NCBI GenBank assembly: GCA_050953725.1 | Contig: JBMNNB010000003.1 | Span: forward strand, 620,001 to 684,000 | DNA length: 64,000 nucleotides | Reading direction: 5' to 3' | Source: DTU053 sp012520115 | GTDB lineage: Bacteria; Bacillota; Clostridia; Oscillospirales; Acutalibacteraceae | Shown: positions 8,331 to 17,537 of the stretch, in pieces | How positions within the stretch are numbered: the stretch's first letter is position 1 | Layout of the letters: every line of letters begins with the position of its first letter | Notes under the pieces: model-generated | The model's database searches: none | What the model saw: only the letters and a program-made list of their open reading frames with translations | Told to the model about the DNA's origin: nothing | Position numbers and translations under genes: made by a program

Positions 8331-9113
8331 GTGGAATTTAGCGTTATAGTAAATACAATATCCAAATACGGAATCATGTTCCTGCGTGGTGCCGGTGCGA
8401 CACTGCTTATATCCATAATCGGTACGCTCATAGGCTCTGTTATCGGTTTGATTATAGGCATTATCCGGACTGTTCCCCAGCCGGAAAAGGGAATAAAAAG
8501 AGTCATACTTAAAATTGTTAATGCCATTCTCGCCGTATATATAGAGGTGTTCCGTGGAACACCTATGATTGTGCAGGCCATGGTTATTTACTATGGCTCG
8601 AAGCAGGCTCTTAATCTTGATATGTCCCCGCTGCTCGCCGGAATCTTCATAGTATCCATAAACACCGGCGCATATATGGCGGAAATCGTCCGTGGCGGCA
8701 TCGTATCAATAGACAAGGGACAGTTTGAGGCCGCCTATGCAATCGGCATGAGCCATCTTCAGACAATGGTGAATGTGGTAATGCCGCAGGTAGTCCGCAA
8801 CATCCTGCCCGCCACAGGCAACGAGTTCGTCATCAATATCAAGGACACCTCGGTACTGAACGTTATTTCCGTCACGGAGCTGTTCTTCCAGACAAAATCC
8901 GTTGCGGGCATCAACTTCAAATACTTCGAGACCTTCACCATCGCCTCTGCTATATATCTCACCATGACCTTCTCGGTTACAAGAATACTTCGCTTAATGG
9001 AGAAAAAGCTTGACGGACCGGAGAACTACACGATGCTTGACAGCGAGCCTGAGGAAGATACCCCGGAGGACGAGCTGTTGATAGAACAGCAGATCCCCAA
9101 AGGAGGGCAATAG
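8331..9113 (+). CDS. Amino-acid ABC transporter permease (HisM/GlnP family)
   Basis: 260 residues with about five membrane helices. The EVFRGTPMIVQAMVIYYG segment, AYMAEIVRGGIVSIDKGQFEAA (the EAA loop contacting the ATPase), and QVVRNILPATGNEFVI are typical of polar amino-acid permeases. It starts at GTG with GAGAAGG upstream. It is the second gene of the riboswitch-controlled operon and is followed by the ATPase with only one intervening base. It probably forms a homodimer in the membrane. Confidence 0.93.
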   Translation: MEFSVIVNTISKYGIMFLRGAGATLLISIIGTLIGSVIGLIIGIIRTVPQPEKGIKRVILKIVNAILAVYIEVFRGTPMIVQAMVIYYGSKQALNLDMSPLLAGIFIVSINTGAYMAEIVRGGIVSIDKGQFEAAYAIGMSHLQTMVNVVMPQVVRNILPATGNEFVINIKDTSVLNVISVTELFFQTKSVAGINFKYFETFTIASAIYLTMTFSVTRILRLMEKKLDGPENYTMLDSEPEEDTPEDELLIEQQIPKGGQ

Positions 9114-9114
9114 C

Positions 9115-9906
9115 ATGGAAAAGATAATTGACATACAGCATTTAAGCAAGACCTTCGGTAAAAACGAGGTATTGAAGGATATTGACTTTTCGGTCAATAA
9201 GGGCGAGGTCGTGTGCATTATCGGCTCCTCGGGTTCAGGCAAGTCAACATTGCTGCGCTGCATAAACCTGCTCGAAAAGCCCAGCGGCGGCATGATAATC
9301 TACAAGGGCGAAAATATACTCGACGACAAGCACGACGTGCGGCAGTACAGGACAAAGCTCGGCATGGTGTTCCAGCAGTTCAACCTGTTTAACAACCTCG
9401 ACGTTCTGCACAACTGCATGGTCGGTCAGATAAAGGTCTTAAAACGCTCGAAGGAAGAGGCAAGAGAGGTCGCCATGCGATATCTGAGCGTAGTCGGCAT
9501 GGAGCAGTTTATACACGCAAAGCCGAGGCAGCTTTCGGGCGGCCAAAAGCAGCGTGTCGCAATTGCAAGGGCACTTTCAATGGACCCGGATGTAATGCTC
9601 TTTGACGAGCCTACCTCCGCTTTAGACCCGGAAATGGTGGGCGAGGTCCTTAAAGTTATGAAGGAGCTTGCCGAGTCGGGACTTACAATGCTGATAGTTA
9701 CCCACGAAATGGGCTTTGCAAGGGACGTTGCCGACCGTGTCGTGTTTATGGACAAGGGCGTCATAGCCGAGGAAGGCCCGCCGGAGCAGATATTCAACAA
9801 CCCGACCCAGCAGCGCACAAGGGCATTCTTAAAGAGAACGCTTAATCAGAATTCTGATTTTAGTACAGGCACCAAAACGGACAAGTCCCTCGACAGGGCA
9901 ATCTGA
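9115..9906 (+). CDS. Amino-acid ABC transporter ATP-binding protein (GlnQ family)
   Basis: 263 residues. Walker A is GSSGSGKST (about residues 38-46), the Q-loop is in MVFQQFNLFNNLDV, the ABC signature is LSGGQKQR, Walker B is VMLFDEPTSALDPEMV, and the H-loop is in LIVTHEMGFARD. It powers the importer encoded just upstream. It is last in the operon, before a bidirectional terminator. Confidence 0.95.
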   Translation: MEKIIDIQHLSKTFGKNEVLKDIDFSVNKGEVVCIIGSSGSGKSTLLRCINLLEKPSGGMIIYKGENILDDKHDVRQYRTKLGMVFQQFNLFNNLDVLHNCMVGQIKVLKRSKEEAREVAMRYLSVVGMEQFIHAKPRQLSGGQKQRVAIARALSMDPDVMLFDEPTSALDPEMVGEVLKVMKELAESGLTMLIVTHEMGFARDVADRVVFMDKGVIAEEGPPEQIFNNPTQQRTRAFLKRTLNQNSDFSTGTKTDKSLDRAI

Positions 9907-9918
9907 TTATCAATACGC

Positions 9919-9950
9919 AAAAAAGACTCCGGTTATCGGAGTCTTTTTTT
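9919..9950. terminator. Bidirectional terminator
   Basis: AAAAAAGACTCCG, a five-base loop, then CGGAGTCTTTTTTT. It serves the plus-strand ABC operon and the minus-strand VWA gene that converges on it. Confidence 0.88.
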
Positions 9951-9959
9951 GTATTGAGT

Positions 9960-10613
9960 TTATTTTCTCCCTGATCGGCGTTTTACATCACGGCGGATTG
10001 ACTCAAGGCATTCCTCGTCAACTACTCCGCTCTCACGGAACTTCGCCGTAGCCTCTGCCATAGCATCGAAGTTCAGCCTTGTGCCTTCGCTGTCGGCAAT
10101 GTAATCGACAGCCCTGTCGGGAGCTATTCCGAGCCCGCCGGCAGTCTCAACGGCGTCGATGTTTGCCCCGAGGAAGATAAACTCCCAGTTGTATTTAGCC
10201 TTCTGATTTTCAATCAGCTCTCTTACCCTTGCGCCGGAGTATTCTTTGCTCGAATTTTCCATGCCGTCGGTGATGATAACAAACAGCACCTTTTCGGCAC
10301 GGTAGTCTGCGGCGGTGTGCTTCTGGGCATTGCCTGTTTTGTGAATCGTCCTGCCGATTGCGTCATAGAGGGCCGTTGTGCCCCGTACCTGATACTCCTT
10401 TTCGGTAATCGGGCTGACCGCTCTGATATCAATGCGGTCGTGCAGCAGCTCATAGCAGTTGTCGAACAGTACGGTCGTGATGCGGCACTCGCCGTCAATT
10501 TGCTTCTGCTTTGCGAGCATTGAATTAAAGCCGCCGATGGTGTCAGCTTCCAGTCCGCTCATAGAGCCGCTCCTGTCGAGTATAAATACAAGTTCGGTTA
10601 AGCCTTTTTTCAT
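9960..10613 (-). CDS. VWA domain protein (TerY-like)
   Basis: 217 residues from the ATG at 10613, chosen because AAGGAGG lies eight bases upstream; a longer reading to 10691 lacks a site. It is almost entirely a von Willebrand A fold: FILDRSGSMSG is the MIDAS DxSxS, Thr in RGTTALYDAIGRTI and Asp in VIITDGMENSS complete the metal site. It has no signal peptide or membrane segment. TerY-like VWA proteins are cytoplasmic, often near phosphatase/kinase partners, but no such neighbours occur here. The function is unknown beyond metal-dependent protein binding. Confidence 0.88.
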   Translation of the reverse strand: MKKGLTELVFILDRSGSMSGLEADTIGGFNSMLAKQKQIDGECRITTVLFDNCYELLHDRIDIRAVSPITEKEYQVRGTTALYDAIGRTIHKTGNAQKHTAADYRAEKVLFVIITDGMENSSKEYSGARVRELIENQKAKYNWEFIFLGANIDAVETAGGLGIAPDRAVDYIADSEGTRLNFDAMAEATAKFRESGVVDEECLESIRRDVKRRSGRK

Positions 10614-10825
10614 TATTGCAGCCTCCTTAAATCTATTGTGATTTAAGGATACCGCCTTTTTTATGTCCGATGGTCGCTTTAAAAGCGACATTTTTGAGAA
10701 AAGTGAGCATCCGGATGTTTTTTTGTAAAATTATGCAGTCGGCTTTAATGATTGTTTGCTTTTCTGTATTTAGCGTGTTAAATTAGTAATATAAATTATA
10801 ACATATATGTTCGGGGGTGCTTGTA

Positions 10826-11308
10826 ATGAAAAAGTTTCTGTTCTATCTTATCCAGTTTACATGGGGGCTGCCGCAGAATCTGGCGGGTCTTATAGGCTAT
10901 CTTATTCTTTCACGCAAAAATGAGCATGAAAGGTTCAACTACGCCGTTGTTACATATGTGGCAAAGGAGAACTTCGGCGGTGTTTCCCTCGGAATATTCA
11001 TTTTTATGAACTCCAGGCCGAATATGGACTGGCGGCACGACACAAGAATTCACGAATACGGCCATACCATTCAGTCACTGCTGCTGGGACCTCTCTATTT
11101 CTTTGTGGTCGGCATCCCCTCCGCTGTCTGGTGCAGCCTGCCTCCCCTTGTTAAATACCGCAAGAAGAATGACGTCTCATACTATACGCTCTACTGCGAG
11201 GGCTGGGCAAACCTCTGGGGCAGACGCTGGGCAAAGGATAACTTCATCACCAAGGAGATGAAAGGCCGGGGTCATTTCGGCAAGCCTCTTGCGGCACTCA
11301 AGTTTTAG
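10826..11308 (+). CDS. Small membrane protein with HExGH motif
   Basis: 160 residues from ATG 10826, with a GGGGG site upstream. Hydrophobic segments lie near residues 5-30 and 90-120. Between them, RIHEYGHTIQSLLLGP contains HEYGH, an HExxH zinc-protease signature on a predicted helix. A Trp/Tyr-rich segment (YCEGWANLWGRRWA) follows; the first E there could act as a third ligand. This suggests a small membrane metalloprotease or an inactive relative. I do not recognise a named family. Confidence 0.75.
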   Translation: MKKFLFYLIQFTWGLPQNLAGLIGYLILSRKNEHERFNYAVVTYVAKENFGGVSLGIFIFMNSRPNMDWRHDTRIHEYGHTIQSLLLGPLYFFVVGIPSAVWCSLPPLVKYRKKNDVSYYTLYCEGWANLWGRRWAKDNFITKEMKGRGHFGKPLAALKF

Positions 11309-11414
11309 CGAGCCCTTACAAAAACGAAAACTTCTCAATATTCTCTGCTTACGGTTTAAATTACTAAAACATGATACCGTAAAGGCTTCTTTTGCGGTGT
11401 TCGGGGGTTGACAG

Positions 11415-13055
11415 ATGAGTTCGTGGAAAACTGAATTAGGAAACAAGGTAAAAAAAGCAATCGGTGTCGAGGGCGATTTTAAACAGACAATAAGCCCGAT
11501 GATAGGCTACAACTCCGCAAGCATATTCTTCGGCGGAGGGGGCTACATATTAAGCCTTTATTTTCTTGCCTTTCTGACGGAGGTCGAGGGTCTGTCCACT
11601 GCGCAGGCAGGCCTCGTCATACTCGTGTCTCAGATATGGGACGCAATTACGGACCCGGCCATGGGCATCATAACCGACAGAACAAGGTCAAAATACGGCA
11701 AGCACAGGATATATCTGCTTATAGGTATGTTCCCGCTGGCGATTTCCTACCTGATGCTTTGGTATTCCTTCGGCATCTCCTCACTGGGCAACAGCAAAGC
11801 CACAATGATTTACTATATGTGCGCCTACCTGCTGTTCAACACGGCGACGACGATAATAGCGGTGCCGCACACCGCAATGCTGCCTGAGCTTGCGCCGGAG
11901 TATTTCCTTAGGACACAGTACAAATCCGTAGAGTACATAATGAACTCCGTCGGCATGATATCCTCCTTCATGCTCGTTTCGTTCTCTTTAGGCTTTACCA
12001 ATATGGAGCTTATGAATCCGGAGCTTCGAGGTAAGTTCATGATACTCGGCATTATACTCAGCCTGTGGTTCTCGCTGCCCCTTATCTATACCTTCAAGGG
12101 CACAAAGGAGCCCAGCTCCCTTAATATGTACGTGCCGCCGCTGAACCTCAAGGCGGTTTTCGCCGAGTTCACCCAGGTGTTTAAGAACAAGGCCTTCCGC
12201 CGCTACTTTACCATAAGCGTACTCTATATGATGTGCAGGGGCTTTTACGGCAACTCAAATTATTACTTCCTCAGATACATTGCGCAAAAACAGAGCGCAT
12301 ACAACATAATCACGACCATAGCGGGTGTTGCGGAGGCCTCGGCCTTCCCCTTAAACTATGCCCTGACAAAGAAATTCGGCAAGCAGTTCTGCGGCAAGCT
12401 GCTCACGCCCTTAATGGCAGGGGGTATTCTCTTAAATCTTGTCATCAATGAAAAGCTCGCCGCCGTAAATACCTCCCTGTTAGGTTTTAAGGTCGACTGG
12501 GTCTATATACTTCTCTTAGTGGCAACGGTACTCTATAACTTCGGATACTCTGGCATAGGCTTTGTCACCACCAACATTCAGCCTGACGTAACGGATGTCG
12601 ACGAGCTGATTACAGGCAGACGCCGTGAGGGCGTTATAGCCACCTTCTCATCGCTTTTAAAGAAAACCATCAGCGGACTTATGTCGGGCTTTACGGGCTT
12701 TGTGCTCAAAATCTTCGGCTTAGTGACCGGCGAGGGCACCATTACCCAGGCTCCGAGGGCAAAGCGGGGAATTAATTTCACCCACATCGTGCTGCCCGTT
12801 TTCTTCCTCGCCCTCTCGTACATTTCGGTTTACAGCTACAAGATGACCAAGAAGCAGCACGAAATGATAAGGGCTGCAATTGCGGAAAAGCACAAGACCG
12901 GCAAAGCAACGCTGACCGATGATGAGAAGCGTCAGCTTGAGGAGATAGCCGGCCACAAGTTCGAGGACATGTGGATAGGACAGGACGGGCTTGTCAAGGC
13001 GGCAGTCTCAGAAAGCACCGAGCCTTCCATGGCGGAACAGGAATCCAATACATAA
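11415..13055 (+). CDS. GPH-family sugar:cation symporter (MFS_2)
   Basis: 546 residues, about 12 membrane helices. The AITDPAMGIITDRTRSKYGK motif (the D..G...DRT signature of glycoside-pentoside-hexuronide carriers) lies near residue 75-95. GRRREGVIATFSSLLKK later matches the family's second cytoplasmic motif. The C-terminus has a charged tail of about 60 residues with an EEIAGHKFEDMWIG stretch. Such carriers import glycosides with Na+ or H+; the substrate is unknown. It is monocistronic with its own terminator. A second GPH carrier lies at 18317-19834. Confidence 0.88.
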   Translation: MSSWKTELGNKVKKAIGVEGDFKQTISPMIGYNSASIFFGGGGYILSLYFLAFLTEVEGLSTAQAGLVILVSQIWDAITDPAMGIITDRTRSKYGKHRIYLLIGMFPLAISYLMLWYSFGISSLGNSKATMIYYMCAYLLFNTATTIIAVPHTAMLPELAPEYFLRTQYKSVEYIMNSVGMISSFMLVSFSLGFTNMELMNPELRGKFMILGIILSLWFSLPLIYTFKGTKEPSSLNMYVPPLNLKAVFAEFTQVFKNKAFRRYFTISVLYMMCRGFYGNSNYYFLRYIAQKQSAYNIITTIAGVAEASAFPLNYALTKKFGKQFCGKLLTPLMAGGILLNLVINEKLAAVNTSLLGFKVDWVYILLLVATVLYNFGYSGIGFVTTNIQPDVTDVDELITGRRREGVIATFSSLLKKTISGLMSGFTGFVLKIFGLVTGEGTITQAPRAKRGINFTHIVLPVFFLALSYISVYSYKMTKKQHEMIRAAIAEKHKTGKATLTDDEKRQLEEIAGHKFEDMWIGQDGLVKAAVSESTEPSMAEQESNT

Positions 13056-13089
13056 AAACGGCTGAACTTCAGCCTCAAACAAAAAAATT

Positions 13090-13115
13090 CAGGTCGCTTC
13101 AAGCGGCCTGTTTTT
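13090..13115 (+). terminator. Terminator of GPH symporter gene
   Basis: An 8-bp stem CAGGTCGC (13090-13097) with GCGGCCTG (13103-13110, one G-T pair) is followed by T5. Confidence 0.8.
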
Positions 13116-13141
13116 GTGCCCAAAACGGGTTTTGTCCTCTG

Positions 13142-14203
13142 TCAGCAATCCTCTGACAGGCATTTGTTGCTCATTTCGAGGGCTGCGGCTATCACCTGGT
13201 CCATATCGTAGTACTTATACATACCGAGCCTGCCGCCGAATATGACCTTGCTTTCCTTATCCGCCAACTGCTTATATTTTTCATACAGCGCAGTATTCTT
13301 CTCATCATTCACAGGGTAGTATGGCTCATCGCCTAATTGCCACTCTGAGCTGTATTCCCGACTGATAACGGTTTTGGGCAGGTCGTTGCCGTTTTCATCT
13401 TTGCCGAATTGGAACCACTTGTGCTCGACAATTCTTGTCCATGGCGTCTCTCTGTCGGTGTAATTTACGACCGCATTACCCTGAAAATTTGGTATGTCCA
13501 ATAATTCATGTTCAAATCTGAGCGAACGGTATTCCAGATTACCGTAGCAAAAGCCGAAATACGCTATGTATTTCATCATTTTTGAAAAGTTTTTTTTGAT
13601 AAGGCTGTTAATTACAATATACACTGAAAATACAAACCAGACGGAAAACATATTTGGTCTGAGCATAAGGGACAAGCCGAAGGTCAATCCGCAAAGCAGT
13701 ATCTTCCACCGCTCAAAGCTGTCTGCGCGAAGCATTGAAATAAACAGATACAATGCAATACATATTAACGGCATCGCAAATTCTTCCGTCAAATTTCCGC
13801 CTTCTAACCATCTGCGAAGAAGTAAAAAGCCGGTCGAAACAGATAATAAAGCAACAAATCTGCCGAAAAGACTTTTAATCGTAAGATATGAAAAAAGGAC
13901 AGAAACAAAAATAGCAATAACTTCGATAATCCATACGCCGTGGATTCCGCTAACCGAATACCCGAGAAAATTGAGAAAAAATAAAAGAGGTCCCTTATGG
14001 TCAAAAAAATCCCTGTAAGGAACCATTCCGTTTGCCATACCTTTACCTATAGTCGTAAAAACTCTGGAGTCAGTCCAGGGACCTATGTTTGAAAAAAAGC
14101 TTTGATTTGACAACAGACTCAGACAAAAGGCCAGCAGACTCAGATGAAATAAAAACCACAAGCTGCGCCGAATCAAGTCTTTTTCGCAACGGGAATTCTT
14201 CAT
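13142..14203 (-). pseudogene. In-frame chimera: membrane glycosyltransferase N-terminus fused to UDP-galactopyranose mutase C-terminus
   Basis: 353 codons, open throughout, but joining two unrelated proteins. Residues 1 to about 214 are a GT39-type membrane glycosyltransferase start, with WTDSRVFTTIGKGMANG, VPYRDFFDHKGPL and several helices. From about residue 215 (near base 13561) it becomes the C-terminal third of UDP-galactopyranose mutase: CYGNLEYRSLRFEHE, GNAVVNYTDRETPWTR, and GGRLGMYKYYDMDQVIAAA. The FAD-binding N-terminal two thirds of Glf and the C-terminal part of the transferase are missing. Neither half should be catalytic. An in-frame deletion between neighbouring cell-wall polysaccharide genes, or an assembly join, explains it best. 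Confidence 0.85.
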
Positions 14204-14487
14204 GCTTCAATCCGTCTCTTTCGCTATGTCCGGTATATTGAGAAGCTCGCAGTAAACAGGTGCCTTCTTGCCTGTCTCTCAAAGGCTTATCTATGCAGGC
14301 TGTGGCTACCTTGAGAGTAATTTATTAAGAACATCTGCAGATTATCGAATTAACTATACGCATAGAATTTACAAAATGACAATATTTAACACAAATCGGG
14401 AATCTTCAACATTTATTATGGTGCAAGAATTTCGTGCATCGGAAGTATGTTTCCTACACGGCGTCATAGCGGCAGATTATGCAGAGC
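14204..14487. other. AT-rich gap without recognised genes
   Basis: This is the upstream region of the chimeric gene, AT-rich from about 14320 to 14450. Short open frames have no ribosome sites. I see no promoter I would defend and no remnant I can identify. Confidence 0.5.
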
Positions 14488-14525
14488 AAAAAAATAAGCG
14501 GGCGATTTCTCGCCCGCTGCTTATT
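14488..14525 (-). terminator. Terminator of secreted phosphodiesterase gene
   Basis: AGCGGGCGA (14498-14506) pairs with TCGCCCGCT (14510-14518), then TTATTTTTTT on the minus strand. Confidence 0.85.
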
Positions 14526-14536
14526 TGTGCTTAAAA

Positions 14537-15511
14537 CTACTGAGTGATTTCCTTATTGGTGACTATGAATATCATTCTCTCCTGGATGTACAGTGTGCCG
14601 TGGCCGGACCACTTTCCGCCGTGGTCGCTTGTGATGACTATGAGCCAATCCTCCTGCTCGTATGTAGGTCTGCTCTCGATTGCGGCAATCAGCTCACCTG
14701 CGCAGGTTTCGCTGTCTATGTAAGCCTGCTGATAGTCGGGGTTGTTTACGGTATAGCCCGTGCCGTGACCTGCGGCGTCCATATGTTCATAGATGCCCAT
14801 GATGAAGTCCGGGCAGTCCGGCTCGGTGACTGCGGCAAGCATTGAAGCATGTGTGCCGGGATCGTCGGGATTCTTACCGAACACCACGTTCAGACTGTTT
14901 TCCTCGCAGTAAGCCTTTTCGAGCTTATAGGTGGAGTTGTCGCTTGTAAAATGTCCGCCCCAGGAAACCTGGAACATGGTCTGGTCAGCCTTGCCGTCCT
15001 CAACAAGAGTAGTCAACAGGGTCTTAGGCTCAACAGCCTTTGTAATGCCGTTGTTGATAATACCCGTTTCAAGGCCCCATTTGCCGGTCAGTATCGAGCA
15101 CCAGCCGGGAGCGGTTGAGGTGGCCTGAATGATGGGCAAGGGGAAATTGGCTCCGCCCGCATAGGCTATGTACGCCTTGCCGCCGCTTTCAAGCAGCATC
15201 TTCGAGCCGCCGTTTTCGACCGAGAAAGCGTCAAGTGCGTCAGCTCTTCCGCCGTCAAATCCGATGATAATGGCCTTCTTTTCGGTTTTGCCGTCGGGCA
15301 GCGGTGAGTCGAAATGCTCGGAGACCATGTCATAAACAATGGTCTGCGGCAGAGCGGTTTCAATGGTGTTTTCGTAGAATGTGAGACCTGCTACCCTCTC
15401 CCTATAGGCCTTGGTGGTATCGGCTATGTCTACGCCGTAACCGAAAATGGAAACAAGAAAAGTAGAGATAAGGGTAATAGCTGCTGTAACTAACGATACA
15501 AGTGATGACAT
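14537..15511 (-). CDS. Exported alkaline-phosphatase-superfamily phosphodiesterase
   Basis: 324 residues. A hydrophobic N-terminus (about 4-24) acts as signal or anchor. The AlkP fold follows: AIIIGFDGGRADALDAF (Asp ligand), QATSTAPGWCSILTG (catalytic Thr region), YEHMDAAGHGTGY (Asp/His ligands), and VITSDHGGKWSGHGT (Asp-His and the final His). It should cleave phosphate esters or diesters outside the cell. The ATG follows AGGGGG. It is divergent from the metallophosphoesterase operon at 15831. Confidence 0.87.
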   Translation of the reverse strand: MSSLVSLVTAAITLISTFLVSIFGYGVDIADTTKAYRERVAGLTFYENTIETALPQTIVYDMVSEHFDSPLPDGKTEKKAIIIGFDGGRADALDAFSVENGGSKMLLESGGKAYIAYAGGANFPLPIIQATSTAPGWCSILTGKWGLETGIINNGITKAVEPKTLLTTLVEDGKADQTMFQVSWGGHFTSDNSTYKLEKAYCEENSLNVVFGKNPDDPGTHASMLAAVTEPDCPDFIMGIYEHMDAAGHGTGYTVNNPDYQQAYIDSETCAGELIAAIESRPTYEQEDWLIVITSDHGGKWSGHGTLYIQERMIFIVTNKEITQ

Positions 15512-15727
15512 AATATACCCCCTAACATTAAGGAAAATCTTACCACTAACATCCTAACACAACAGGTTGTCCGATTCAAGCCTCCATGAGGTTTTTTTCA
15601 ATAAAAAACCGCCTGCGGGGCTGAGGTGTGCAGCGTCGGAACTGTTTACAGAGTAAATAATTATACAAAACGAAAATAATTCATATACAATTAATAGGTT
15701 ATTTATAAACCGAATTTGCATGGGGAG

Positions 15728-15777
15728 TACAATAGCCTTTGGCTGGTTCATTTTCTGAACCTTTGGTTGGTATTGTA
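15728..15777 (+). other. Structured 5' leader upstream of metallophosphoesterase operon
   Basis: TACAATA (15728-15734) can pair with TATTGTA (15771-15777). The inner hairpin is GGTTCA (15745-15750) with TGAACC (15756-15761). It lies 50 to 100 bp before the start codon in the 319-bp divergent gap. No known riboswitch class is recognised. The rest of the gap shows nothing clear. Confidence 0.4.
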
Positions 15778-15830
15778 AAAATTGCATTGCAGGCCTCATT
15801 ACCTTATTTTTCTGAAAGAAGGAGATACCT

Positions 15831-17525
15831 ATGAAAAAGCACTTCAAATCTCTCATTACTGTACTGCTTTGTCTTTCAATCCTCCCTGGTACTGCTTTGT
15901 CAGCTTCAGCCGGCGACGATACTTTAAGAATCACAGTCGCCACAGACACACATTTTTCGAGCTTTTCCGACTTAGGGGAGTTCCCCTCGGACTATACTCA
16001 GGTTACAAATATTGACGGAATGCTCGACAAGGATGTATACTATTATACATCTATACAGGGCCAGATGGACTGGGAGTCCAAGGCCATACTAAAGCAGCTC
16101 CTGTCCGCTTTTGCCGAGAGTGACGACGAGTTCCTCCTGCTTGCAGGCGACCTGACAAGCGGCGACAGGCAGTCCCACTATGAGCTTGCCGAGATTCTGA
16201 GAAATGTCGAGGCCGACACCGGCAAGGAAATCTTCGTAACAAGCGGCAACCACGATGTTGAGGACGGCGTTTCCACCGACGAGTTCATGCAGATTTACGC
16301 CGACTTCGGCTATGCAGATGCCCTCTCGGTACATCAGCCCTCCGGTTCATATACTGCCGACCTTTCTGGCAAATACAGGCTTATAGTAATCGACTCCAGC
16401 GAAACCGGCGATGTCGGCGGCGAAATCACTCCCGCTGCTTTGGATTGGGTAAGGCAGCAGGCAGCAGCCGCACAGAACGACGGCAAGACGCTCATCGCCA
16501 TGATGCACCACAGCCTCCTGCCCCATTTCGCAGTCGAGCCTATGATAAACAGCAGCAGCCATGCGGCTCTTGTTGAAGAGCTCGCCGGTTTAGGCATAAA
16601 TGTTTTCTTTACGGGACATATCCATGCAAACGACATATCCTCCGTAAAGACCCGCAGCGGCAAAACAGTATATGACGTTATGACAGGCTCTCTGACAGTA
16701 TATCCCCATGCTTACAGGCATGCTTCTTTCTCGGACAGCGGAATAGAAATAAGCACCGATTACATAACCGAGATTGATACGGCAGACCTTACACAAGGCT
16801 ATAATGCCGAGCAGCTCAGCAGAATCGAAGAAAACTTCCCTGCTTATTCATACGGCTTCTTTGAGGCGGGCATGTGCCGCTGGCTTAACGCCTATGCGGG
16901 CGATGGCGCAAAAGTAGGCAGAAAGCTGGGCTTTGAGCAGGACTCAATAGCATTCAAACTGCTTGACCATACGCTTACGCTTGCCGGCAATGCCATAAAT
17001 ACGCCCATCTATGACGACGGCTCCACCCCCGATGTGATTGACACCGTTGAGGAGCTGGCAAAGCTCAAGGGCTTTGAAATTCCCGAAAGCGATTACCGGA
17101 TGCCCTATCAGGTAGTAGCCGCCATAATGTCCAACTTCTACTGCGGCGACGAAACGGATGTAAGCTTTGAGGTAGAGCTGGTCTATAACTGCCTGAAGTC
17201 CTTAGTCCCCCGTTTTGCCGAGACTCTCATATTCGAAGGCACAATTAACTGTCTGCTGGGCAGCTTAGATATCGCTATCGCACCCGGCATCCTCACCTCC
17301 GGCTTAGAGCTCGGCATTGAAGATATGGCTATTACCGACACTATTGCCGTCTCGATGCTTAACTCGCTGCTTAAGGGCATTGCAAACGATTACAGCCAGC
17401 CCGGCGACCTTAATGTGGAGCTGAATACAAGTACGGGCACTGCGGGACTTACTCTCTTTGAGAGGATTCTCAGAATGTTCATTGACCTCTTCTCCTCATT
17501 CAAAAGGCTGTTTGAATTTATATAA
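15831..17525 (+). CDS. Secreted calcineurin-type metallophosphoesterase
   Basis: 564 residues. A signal peptide ends about residue 27 (ALSASA). The phosphoesterase metal motifs are complete: D39-T-H41, G106-D107, G139-N-H-D142, H226-H227 and G262-H-I-H265. A helical C-terminal half (about 300-540) of unknown role ends in an amphipathic Phe/Leu-rich tail that may bind membranes. It is first in a five-gene operon with an MBL hydrolase, a GPH carrier, a serine hydrolase and a lysoplasmalogenase. Together these suggest extracellular attack on a phospho-lipid or phospho-glycan. The ATG follows AAGGAG. It is the intact relative of the N-terminal domain of the 33089-36682 protein. Confidence 0.9.
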   Translation: MKKHFKSLITVLLCLSILPGTALSASAGDDTLRITVATDTHFSSFSDLGEFPSDYTQVTNIDGMLDKDVYYYTSIQGQMDWESKAILKQLLSAFAESDDEFLLLAGDLTSGDRQSHYELAEILRNVEADTGKEIFVTSGNHDVEDGVSTDEFMQIYADFGYADALSVHQPSGSYTADLSGKYRLIVIDSSETGDVGGEITPAALDWVRQQAAAAQNDGKTLIAMMHHSLLPHFAVEPMINSSSHAALVEELAGLGINVFFTGHIHANDISSVKTRSGKTVYDVMTGSLTVYPHAYRHASFSDSGIEISTDYITEIDTADLTQGYNAEQLSRIEENFPAYSYGFFEAGMCRWLNAYAGDGAKVGRKLGFEQDSIAFKLLDHTLTLAGNAINTPIYDDGSTPDVIDTVEELAKLKGFEIPESDYRMPYQVVAAIMSNFYCGDETDVSFEVELVYNCLKSLVPRFAETLIFEGTINCLLGSLDIAIAPGILTSGLELGIEDMAITDTIAVSMLNSLLKGIANDYSQPGDLNVELNTSTGTAGLTLFERILRMFIDLFSSFKRLFEFI

Positions 17526-17537
17526 CGGAGCGAATTT

